A DNA stretch of 64,000 nucleotides from Cheiracanthium punctorium (taxonomy: Eukaryota; Arthropoda; Arachnida; Araneae; Cheiracanthiidae): NCBI GenBank assembly GCA_038373885.1, contig JAWZYV010013028.1, positions 124,001 through 188,000 of the forward strand, read 5' to 3'. Under the pieces are notes generated by a model. It saw only the letters and a list, made by a program, of their open reading frames with translations, had not been told where the DNA came from and did no database searches. Shown here one piece after another: positions 27,901 to 39,900 of this stretch. The position numbers and the translations under genes are program-made. Within the stretch, counting starts at the first letter, position 1. Each line of letters begins with the position of its first letter.

Positions 27901-30900
27901 GCTATGCTAAATTTTATTTCACTGGCATCGGTGGTTTATACGTGATGGACAAACAAATATTTACCCATTTTGAATAAAATTTCTCAAAATCTTATCAAAA
28001 TTTTCAAAACAAGGCACATGTAATCTAAGTTGTAAAATAAACTATCACTAAGCTGTATAATAAACTGTCACTAATTTTCATTGTATTCGCTTAAGTCGTT
28101 ATTGCGCGATGCGTGAACAATAATTTATGCATTTTCAATAATTTTCAACAAATTGTCAAAATTTAATCAACATTTTTAAAAAGTTTGGTGGATGTAGTTT
28201 AAGTTGCATGTTTGTCTATTATATCACATAATTTAATTCGTAGCTGACGAGAAAGGCAGGCTGCTCTGCTAACATTTTGGTCACACACTTTTGGCAACTA
28301 AGAGTAATGTGACCTAGGGGGTATGGCCATCTTACTGTGGCTATCTCTTATTTAAATGGCCACACTCCCTAGGTCACATGACTTTTTGTTAGCAAAAGAA
28401 TGTGACCAAAATGTCAGCACCGCAACTTGTTCTCGTCAGTCACAATTTTATTTCATTTGTTTTATTCATTATTACTTGATGCACGAACAAAAGTTGACAC
28501 ATTTTAAAACAAAAATCCGGAAAGTCTCAAACTCTACTCAAAACTTTTTTTTTTTTTTTTTTTTTTTTTGCTTTTTTGTGCATAATGCGTTGAAAAGAAA
28601 AAAGAAAGTATCCCCGATAAAACGACCGACTTTTTTTTCTTATTTTTTTCCTTTTTTTTTACGGTTGTACTGTGTTCCCAGGTGTTTGAAACGGATAGAA
28701 ATGGCAAAATTTTTGAATTCCAAGTAATGCACAGATAAAAGTCTAATATCATTTACATAGATATCCATTTAACTGAATTAGTACAGAAATGCATTTTAAA
28801 GTGCATTGCAAATAAATACATTTCTCTAAAATAAAAACGACTAATTCTATTTCTAAAAAATATGAAATTCCATCCATTTATAAATGATTAAACCTATTTG
28901 AGAAAATATTTTTCCAAATCTATATTTCCCATCCAATTATATTTTTATATGATAATACGTTTTAAATTCTTTCAAAATATTAAGCGAATCAATATTACGG
29001 CATTTCTCCTTCCAATTTACTTTCAAACAATAATTAAAATCTTTATTTGCTCAAAATATGAGGATTTAAATGACTATTCTTTTAAAAAATCCATTACGTA
29101 AATATTTGAATTTTAAGTTAGTCTTACATTTGCAAACACATGTATACAAATAATGTCTTTAGAATTAGAGGCGACGAAATTATTATTAAATTTTGGAAGC
29201 TTGTATTTTATTTCATACATTTTTTTTTCTTTCTTTTCCAATGAATTAAGAAAATAATCACACATCGTTATAAAAGTGCTTGTTATTTATACAAAAAGAA
29301 GTCTTTACAAGCACTTTTTCATTGGAACTAATAAATGAAAGGTTGTTTAAATTTAAAATAACACAGTCATAAAAGTGCCTATTTTTCCATTCAAGAAAAT
29401 TTATAAAAAATAAGTATAGTGCTGCTATCTAGTTTAAAAAAATCTAGTTTATAAAAGAAGGAATAAAAAATTTTCCGGTTATCAGAAATGATCTCGGGAT
29501 CATTTCTGGAGCATTACTTTTGAACAGTCCAGCCCAAGAAATATGACGGGCCCGAAAAATAGATGGTGGAACCTCACCGCGTGATTCTGAGAAAAGAGAA
29601 AGGCAATTCTTATTTTTATTTTTTTATTTATTAACAAGATGCCGAAAATTTACAATATTAAATTAGAAAAAAAAAATTTCGTATCAGCCGCGTACTTGAC
29701 TGATGGCTGACTAATATAAGTGCTAGACTTTCGTTTTCTATAATTTTGAACCATAAAAACTGATCGATAGAGCTAGGCGTCAAGGACTTTGCCGAGAGAT
29801 TCAGAAGAGTGTGGTGGACATGGCGACTGTGGAAAAGATTTGGCAATGTGATTTTTCAACTGGTTGGCTTACCTCCACACTGGTCAACGTCTGTAAGCTT
29901 TTACAGCCCGGGACTGCCCATGTCGGCTGGCCCCGAAGAGTCAGGGGACCCAAAAGCTCTAAAATAGTTAAATGTGATTTTTTAGGGACGTAAGCCCACA
30001 CAATTTTCAAATATTACGTATTCTAATATTTTATTCCCTCTAAATTCTACAGTAAGGGGCCCCTTTTCAATCTCTTGCCGAGGACCCCCAAAGGAGCTAG
30101 TCCGGACCTGAGCTATTGCCTCAATCAACATATTGCAAACACGTGGATGATGAGTCGTGGTTGTCGAAATCAGTGGCCTTCTCGATCGCCGGATTTAACC
30201 GCGGCCATCGTGATTCTACAGGGCCTGCTTGTGCGCTCCGCGATGAGTCATCCAAAGAGGCCTACGGACGCTCACTTATTGGTTCCAGCACTTAGATACG
30301 TCATCTGACGGCTGAATCTAACCAATGAGGAAACGTCCGTAGGCCTCTTTCGGAGTGCACAAGCAGGCCCGCTAGAATGGCGATGGCCCTGATTTAACCC
30401 GCGTGGCTTTCTTCATGTGGGGTTACGTCTAAGATATTTTTTACAGGACAACATGGCCTAATGTACAAGGAACTCAAACAGCCAATCACAGTTGCTATTC
30501 ATTCCGCACTTCCTCAGATGCTTTCAAATACTTGGGAAATGAAATCGAATATCGTTTAGATGTTGTACGAGCTACTAAAGGATCTCATACCGAAAACTAT
30601 CAGTTTTCTTATGTATGCAGTTAGCAATCACATTTTAATGTTACTGTGTTTAGAATTTTTTAATTTTATTTTATAAAGTGTCCAACGATTCTCGAGCACC
30701 CTATATTTCAAAACTAAGGCAAGACTTCCCTACATATTGACATGCATGATCTGATAGTTCAATTTGCGCTCAAAACAGCTTGCAAAACATACTTCATTTT
30801 AAACAACATGATTATTTTCTCTATGTATGTTGTTACTTTAATGTTCCACAAGACAAATTTTATCATCATACTATATGGCTGTATACAGGATGATTCGAAA

Positions 30901-33900
30901 TTAGTTTTACAAACTTTTAGGAGGGGTAGGATACACCAATACTATTCAGAATCACATAACTATGTGGTGTCAAAAACGTCGTCTTCATGTATCGGTTAAT
31001 AATCACTTTACAAAAAGAGTTTAAGTAATAGTGAACTCACCGACCACGGTTTTTCAAAAACGAATGTATCATTCACAGATTACACTTGAAAAAAATTGCT
31101 AAAATAGATTTTTTTCCCCATTACATTGATGAAATTGGTGGAGGAGAGCCCATTGTTTATAAAACTTGGATAAGAAATTAGACGCACACTTCAACATTTC
31201 TTCTAAACTGATTGTTAACAGATACATGAAGACGGCGTTGCTTTGTGCTTCTAAAACCGTCTTGGTGTAACCTACACTTTCTAGAAGTTTGTTCCTCTGA
31301 TTTTGAAACACCTATATAAATATATGTAATTGGATGGTTGGGTCGGGCGGAGGAAGTTTTTCTCATAAAAAAAAAGTAATATGTTTAAAAACAATTTGGA
31401 TGTGTATATGCATGCATATATATATCTGGAGGAATTAAAAAAAAAACGGGGTTCCTATATTGTGATTATTCTGTCCTAAACATTATTTTTTTCTTATTTA
31501 CTAGATTAATCTGTCATAAATTATCTGTCATAAATCTGTCTTAAATCTGTCATACAATAACTTATTATACATACTTTGTCAATAATAATAATCATTATAT
31601 TTTTTAAACAATATGTTATATTTAATTTTGCTATACTATTTATTGTATTCAATCTTTTAAATTTATTATTATTCAATATATATTTATTATATTAATATAC
31701 CTGGATATTCTTAAAATTTAATAATATTACCTTTAAGTATTTGGCAACTCCTATACTTTCTTCTTTCCACTTTTACACTTTTATTTAGTGGCAACACCAT
31801 TTTTCACTTTTTACAATTCTTAGCATTGGCAACACATATCAATTGCTCAAATAAAATTTCCATGTGCTCAAGGTCTGGTATATAAAATTATCTTTCTAAT
31901 TTTTGTTATCTTTTTGATTTCTTCTTTCCTTTATATAGTAGGGTAGGGCCCAGATGTGTGGAGTTAATATCTCTTCTGATATGCCACACAACCGAAACCC
32001 TACTATTTGGTTTACTGTAAATTATAATCCACTGTTTGTGGCCCCTGACGATGGTGACAGTGGTTATAATTTCCGTTCCATTATACTATCACAATAATTC
32101 TTGCACTTTATTTGGATTCAAAATCTGGTTTCTAATTCTTGATAATAGCTGTTATTTTTCTGCGAGATATGTCTTATTTGTAGTATGTTTTGTGTTTTAC
32201 TTGTTAGTTATATATATATATATATATATTAGAGCAAGAGCCCGCAGCCGCCAGACCTTCGTCATAGTATAAAATCTGAAACTTCCCCATTATATAAAAT
32301 ATATCCAAAATATTCCCCAACAGAGGTAGGAACAATCGGCCACTATAAAGTTTGGATGATCGTGGCTTTGGCAGGTAACAGGGGCAAAGGTGTATAAAAT
32401 TGCAGAAAATTTTCGTCATTTCATAAAGCTTAATTTTTTGATATGTTCTTCTTCGCAGTACTAGAAATCACTTTATCCCTTGCCAGACACTTTTTCATCG
32501 TGGCAAACCCCCGCCAGACAACCTCAAAGTCATGTAAAACGTAATTCTATTGCGAGCGCGCTGCAGCATCGTAAGAAAGTTCAGAAGTAGCAGTATAAAA
32601 TGTGCTTCTCACTTTGTGACAGCTTGACGTACTTCGTCGCGGGAGTTTACGAACACAACACAATCTGGCAGGGGATAAAGTGATTTCTAGTATTGCGAAG
32701 AAGAACATATAAAAAAATTAAGCTTTATGAAATGACGAAAATATTCTGCAATGCCACGGTCATCCAAACTTTATAGTGGCCGATTGTTCCTACCTCTGCT
32801 GGGGGGTATGCGCAGAGAAAGTTTCAGCTTTTATACTATGACGAAGGTCTGGCGGTCGCTGGCTCTTAGAGTGGTCCCCCAATATTCAAGGAAAATAGCG
32901 ATCTAAGGGGGCTGATAAACGGTAAAAATCGGGAAAATAAACCTTCCAAGCACCCACCTCTATCTTTAAGTGAAGCTGGATTCATACAACGCCCCCTAGA
33001 GAGGAAAGCCGCGGCGCGGGAAGAGGAGAAACCCAATGGAAACGCTTTGCTTTACCTACTCGGTATGACGTCACAAGTAAGCGCCGGCGGCTTTCCTCTC
33101 TAGGGGGTAGGGATGGACGCGAGACGAAAAATTGATGTCTCGCGTCTCGCAAAACAGCCGAAAAACTTGTCTCGTCTCGTAAAAATCCCTATGTCATAAT
33201 GTTAAAAATGATTGTCTCGTCTCGCAAAAAAGCTGTTAATCTCTGTCTCATTTCGCAAAAAATCGTCTCGCGTCCATCCCTACTAGGGATTGGACGCGAT
33301 GACCGTTGATTCATACTGTCCGTTCCGTACCGCTAAGACGCCGCGATGACGTGACACAGCGAAGTAAAACAGAGAGCATTGTTATGAAGTTACATTTCGC
33401 TGGCATATGATGCGATTTCATTTTTGTCACACATTGTATCCCAATGAAAGTTTTTACTAGTACGGTGACAGGCAGAAGAGTGTATGTGTGGAAATCGAAC
33501 CCACGACCGTACACTTAACTGCTGCAACTCTTCGGCCAGTATGAATCCACCTTAAGGGGGCGTTTATTCCGTATTTTAACATCAAACGGAATGCACGGAA
33601 AAAAAAAACGGGGGGGGGGGGAGGAGGCCTTTGTTAGAAAGGGGCGCTTTTCGCCGTATTTTATGGTATATATATATGTATGTAGTGTCGACATAATAAG
33701 AAATGCAATATCTGCGCACAGTCGGCGGAACATCTGAAACCGTTCGCTTTATTTTCTAGGAATTACACCCGAACGAACTGAACTGGTATCAGTAGTGCCC
33801 TTGAAAGATTTTTCATATTTTATTTTTTTCATAGTTATGCAATACTTTTTCGATTTTCAGCTAACTCGTAATGGCATATCCCAGTTTCATGTTTGTCAAT

Positions 33901-36900
33901 CTATTTCCAGAAATATTGCTCAACCACATCATAGAGGGCGCTCACTACGGACGGGAGTTTTTCACGGGAGGAACCTTCCCCAGTGCTCGAGGTGGAAAAC
34001 TGAAATTCCAAGTCGTCAGCTGTGAGTATAGATAGGCTTGTTAATTTCTCAAAAAACAATATATATATATATTTAATTGGCTTCAAATTACTTTACCATA
34101 AAGAAAAGTTGTTCCCGTTTTAAAATGGTAGTAATGTTTGGCAATTTCTCACCAAATAAAGAAGATTGCCAAACTAGATTCCCTTTTGGGAGTTTACTTT
34201 TGGCTCCAATCTTGGCGATTTTGTACATATTACTATGAATGCCGCTCCTGGCAACCCTTTAGGCAATATTTTACGTACAAGGAAGTCCTAGTAAGGAATG
34301 GTGCCTATACTCGCTATGTTACAATTTTATGGACCAGTTCATTTAGAAGCTACAACTTTGAACTTTATAAAACTTTGAAATTTGTGGAATGTGAAAGTAA
34401 TCCTTTAATAAAATGACATAAATTGAAAATACGAAGTTAGCTTCTAATACGTTTTATTTTTCATTTGAAAAACCTTCCATCAGTGTCTGTGTAGTGTCGA
34501 CATCTGAAGGACGAAGTATTTCAAATGAAAAATAAAATGTATCGGAGGCTGTTGTCGCGTTTTAATTTATGTCATTTTATTAAAAGATTATTTCATACCT
34601 ATTCACCAATTCTTTCAAGACTTTATACAAAATAGTTCCTAAATGAAATGGTTCACACGATTGTAACATAACGAGTATAGGGACTATTCCTGGGACTTCC
34701 ACTTAAAATTAAAGTTTTCCTAATTTTCTTATAATACCATAGCAAATTAGTAAGGTGTGACAATTTCTCACCGGATATAGGATATATTGCAAAGCTTGAT
34801 TAAGTTTTGGGAACTTATTTTTTGCGTCAAACTTGGCGATAAATCGCCAAAAGTAGTCATCCTCGGCGACTTTTTACTTACAGCTATACCTTTTTACTAG
34901 TAACCCTTTAGACAATGGTTTTAAAAAAATTGATTTTTTTTCCAGTATTCTGGATGAAAGTATTATCTGATCTCGATCAAATTCAAATAGAATTATACAT
35001 AAAGTACCCCCGTTCGAATAAATAAAATTATCGAAATCGGCTCTCGTGACAAAAAGTTATAGGTGAACATACCAAAAACGCACAATAACCACCATTTTTT
35101 TTTCTTTTTTAAACTTTTTTTTAAAGAATGAAAAATAAAATTATACTGATTGTGATAGAAAAACTTGTTTGACAATTTTCTTTTCAATATTCTTTTTTTC
35201 TTTTTCGCAGACGGCTACCAGGTGAATGAAGTGAACATCAAAACTCCGGAAATCGTCACTGGCACTGGTGTCATCCACTTGATAGACCAAATTCTTCTCG
35301 AGGATCCCGACTTGCAGTTCGTCACAAACATAGAAAATTCACTTGCTGGTATGGTTTGCTTCAAGCATATACTTTTCAAGTACAGTTAAAGTTAAACATT
35401 GGCGCAACAGCCCGTAAGCAGAGCCAAGGCCTGTGTTGCCCGACCCCGCCTTCGCGACTATGGGCTGTGCTGTGCGGAAGCATATGCCTCAGTCAGGTGG
35501 TCAGCCTGACGCCAAGACCTTAGTGCTTAATTCCCACGCAAGCTTGGTCCTCATTTTATCGACCCACACAAGGGATCAAAGGCCCAGCCAAGGAATCGAG
35601 CCCCGGACCTGTGGCATGACAATGCAATGCGCTACCATTAAGCCACCGGTCTTCATTTGAAGTACAGTACATTCTTGATAATCCGGCGGTTGATTAATCC
35701 GGCACGTTCAATAATCAAGCGCTCTTTGAAAACACATGTCATGTCATATTGTCTTCCGATTGGCCGTCCACCGCGGATGCGAACTAACATGCCCGCTCTT
35801 GTGCTTCCCTCCCTCTTTCGATACTCTTTTCTAGCTTGACAAATGTATTTTGTAGTGTACATATCTAGTGTACTGTAATGTCGACCAAACAAAAGCACAT
35901 TTCTTTGTGTCAAAAACAAGAGATCTCTATAATCCAGAAATTTTCGATAATCCGGCTGTTGTCTGGTCCCATATACATCGGATTATCAAACTTGTACTGC
36001 ACACATAACGCAGTGTTCTCATTTCTTTTGAAAGGGGGCAGGGCGGAGGATTTATCAAAAAGGACAGGAAGAATTAAAAAAAAGGGTGATTTTTTTTTTT
36101 TGTCGAGAAAAAGAGCAAAGCTATCTCTATAATCCAGAATTTTTCGATAATCCGGTTGTTGCCTGGTCCCATATATGTCGGATTATCAAGCTTGTACATA
36201 ACACAGTGTTCTCATTTCTTTTCTAAAGCGGCAGGGCGAGGGATTTATCAAAAAGGGCAGTGAGAATTCGAAAAAGGGTGCTTTTTTGTCGAGAAAAAGG
36301 GCAAATCTTACTCATGGTCTTTTAACCCTTTGAGGCGCAACCCTTTCCCAATGCTGAAAAAAGGCAGCCGTTGCCATCGCTCGACTTATCTACCAGCAAG
36401 ATGGCGGACGATCGAAACGTTCATCGCGTGCCACAGATCTAGAGCCCCTTTTGTGACCAGCTAAGCATATTATTTTGAATATATAACTATACTTTTCATA
36501 TTTCTGTAAGTTATTGTATTAATTATCACTTAGCTGAATGAAATGAAAATCCCACGGGATCAATAAGTCTCAATCCCGAAATCCCGCGAAATAGAAAAAG
36601 GTGTGGGATTGCATTCCCTACTTATAACCAAACAGTTGCGTTCATGTGTAAAATAACAAGGTTTCCCATGCAAAAGATGTGAAGGATACACCTTCACTGT
36701 GATAAGGAAAAGCCCGGCAAGCTACATGCTCTGAACGTCCAGACAAATAAAATCTACAATACCTGTCTGTCTAGACATCCAATTAAATCTTTGCTCCTTA
36801 TCAGATTTTCAGACGCGGAACAGTGTATCTCGGTTCTAACCAAATTAGTTAAATAAATATGTGTGCTTTTGAGAGAGATTTGCGTTAAGTAGCATGAAAC

Positions 36901-39900
36901 TAGTGACATTATATATAATTCGAAAATAAACTGACTTTAGTAGATGTTAGCCCCTTTAAGGTTTTATTACTTTCAACAAAACGGTTATAAAAGTGACTAT
37001 TCTTTTATGAAAGAAAATTGTATAAAAACAATTGCACGTCCAATACATATATTTGGAGATATTTTTAGCCCGAAAAATAAATTAAATTTCTAGGAAAAGC
37101 CAACATTTAGGTTTATTGTGGTTGAATGTGTGTTTTCTGGTAAGCATGAAAATTTTTATTAAATATATTTTTAACACTAAACGAGAATTTTATTAAACTT
37201 ATTTCATAACATAAATATTTGTAAAATTTTCTTCGAAAATAAGTAAAAAAGTGAGTTAAGATTGCAAAACTGCGTAGTACAAATGCAGATATATTTGAGT
37301 AGTGCTAGCATATATTTAAAAATAAACTATCTCCAATTAAATTAAAAATAAAAGAAATAAAAACTTTGTGTAAACAGCACACATGAAATGATACTTATGG
37401 GATGGGACGATCGTTTCAACCGAAAAATTTTCAGTCTTCGTCAGCCGTCACAGTTGGTCTCCTAGTTCTTATTTATTTTATCTTAACACCAGTATTTTGA
37501 GTGTATTTTTTTAAGTTAAAAATAATCAGGTACTGCCATCTGTTGTGTAAAATGAGATATAAAAAAAATCCCTGCATAAGAATTGAAATGCTATCTTTCT
37601 GGCGCATGACATTTGAATGCTCCTGCCCGGAAATATCTCGATCACGAGAAATAGAAGGAGAAAGTTCAGTCCATGATTTTGACGGGAGGGGATTAATGGG
37701 CAGAAATTCTATTTTTGAGCAAATAGTATACTTCACTTTATTTTATTATTTGATAATCAGATGAAGTAGCTATTCTTATAAGGAGAATGAAAGCTTTTTT
37801 TTCACCACTAACACAAATATTGGTAATAATGGATAGCTGCTTGGGGGGGCTAGACAAACACTGCAAATTAGAATTTGTATTGCAATTAAAGGGAGATGCA
37901 ACATCCTAAAGGAATGTGTGTTGTGTTAAGACAACGTTACGCGAAGGCTATCTGCCTGGGGGGCTGTCTTAGGCGGAGGTCTTTTTAAGGAACTCTTTCG
38001 CCTATTCACGTTACATATCGAGAAAACCGCCCAAAACTCCAGACCGTTAGATAGGCAACCACGCGGTAGCCCAGATTCCAGTTCAACCATCTATCATGTT
38101 CAATGTCTTATACACTCGGCCATGTTGAGGCACTAAACCAAAGTACCAGCATCTAAAAGAGCAGAGATCCTGGAACAGTACTTCTACACAATTGATTTTT
38201 TGTACAATCCGAAATTATTATTTTGTACATAAGTGCATTGGTGTGTGTTTTGTGCAAAGTTTTCACTAGTTTTATATAACTTTCATCGCTAACTAAACGA
38301 AAAGTTATAAATTATACTTTTCCCTTATCAATATATTATAATTAGGAAAACAAAACTGAACATATTATTTATTTAGACTTCATCTTACCGCTCTTTTTTA
38401 TTTTGAAGTAGCTCTTCTTTTTACTAAAATCACTACAGTTAACAGGAACACGTTGCTACCTTAGCTCAAATTTTAATTTTCAGCTGCTAAATGAATTAAG
38501 TTCGTAACTGTACGTAGTTAATTAAGCTCCTCGAAGAGAAAACAAGATTTTTATTATTTTCGTTGAAATTTTAGCTTCATTTTTTTAAAACATGTGTTAT
38601 TAAGTACTTATTCGCAATTAAAGCTGCAATCTCTCCGTTTTAACGCAAGAAAAGTGCTATGCATACATTTCTGTTACTCTTTATAATAAGAGTAATTAAG
38701 TTTCATAAAATTCGAGAAAAATGTTTCTTGCGCCATTGCAATTATGTTAATGGTCTGTATTTCAATTTTTCTTGAAGTAAATTTTGTTAATTAAACATCT
38801 TTCTTAAAAGTAATTAAAGCTGAAAAGACTGGTTATGCTGGTGAAATGATATGTTTGACATTTTTAAAAGAATTTTTTAAGAAGATTAGTTAATTAGCAA
38901 CATAAAATTTGCTTTTAAAAATAAACATTTGATAAAGACTGAATTAAGCTTATTTAATTGCGTATTACAATTTTTTAAAATTCGTAGAGATTCTCTTCTT
39001 TATTTAATTGTTATGCCTTTGGCAAAGATTTGAACTATGTTTTCTTTTATCGCACAGTTGTTGTGTAAATTTATTAAATTCTACAACTAAAAAAAAGTCC
39101 TTATACTAAATTATTCAAAGCAACTTTTCTGTAAACGTGTTTTATTACAATGTGTGGGATTTTTTTTTTTTTTTTTTTTTTTCAAATTTAATCGTATGTT
39201 TGACGAATTTATGCTTTATGATATGATATAGTTAAACAAATGATATAGATCGAAAAGAAAATGACTGAAAAACAAGAAAAATTTAATCATTTCATTTGGA
39301 ATGATTACCTAACAGACATTTTGATTTATCGTTCAAGCAAACGATACTACTCATTTTAGTATAGTTAATGTAATAAATCACTAAAGGTAACAAAAAACTG
39401 TATTCAAGTGAAGCCATAAAAAAATGACGCAATAACCCACGTGTGGCGAAGAGCTACGCTGCCCATTCACGTTTTTGGACCATGGACTGGCTCTAGAGTC
39501 CGGAAGCATATACCCGGCCACATGACCAAGCCGGATGCAGAGCCCCCATTGTTTAGACCCCAACCAACCTTGGTCTTCATTTTATCGACCCACTCAAGGG
39601 AAGAAATCCTGAGAAAACCTTGCCCAGCCCAGTAATCGAAACCTGGACAGGCCTGTGTTTATAAGATTTAAATGATGTTCCACTCTGCATTATAAACCGT
39701 GTGAGAATTATGTTTAAGATATTTATCAATTTCCGCATAAAATTCAATATACATGCCCTTACTAACTCAGCAGACAGAGGTGTTGGAAATCTGAAACCAG
39801 GTGGGCAAGTCTTTCAGATAGAAGACTTATTTCTGGTCTATAAACCGGTAACCAGTCGCCTAATGTACATAAACCTTAGTTGAAAAATTAGGAGCGTAAA

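Larger units (their letters stand above)
26500..28550. repeat. Interspersed satellite-like repeat, degenerate ~130-150-bp units
   Basis: Motifs AAATTTCATTCTATT, TTAAGTCGTTTTTGAGGAAT, TTTTCACAAAATCTCAAAAT and CTATAGTTTAAAT recur at roughly 130-150-bp intervals (near 27627, 27775, 27908, 28076 and 28445). The upstream part (26870-27020) resembles 59190-59400. It is interrupted by the hAT MITE at 27304 and the foldback at 28243. Confidence 0.7.
32974..33555. repeat. Composite foldback containing other elements
   Basis: GCTGGATTCATAC near 32982 and GTATGAATCCACC near 33540 are inverted. Inside are inverted CCCCCTAGAGAGGAAAGCCG / GGCTTTCCTCTCTAGGGGG (around 32992 and 33088), the hAT MITE at 33108 and a tRNA-like stretch at 33462-33541. 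Confidence 0.55.

Noticed and set aside
28356..28752. Open frames with Phe or Lys runs
   Set aside because: They come from the poly-T tracts at 28543-28569 and 28631-28660.
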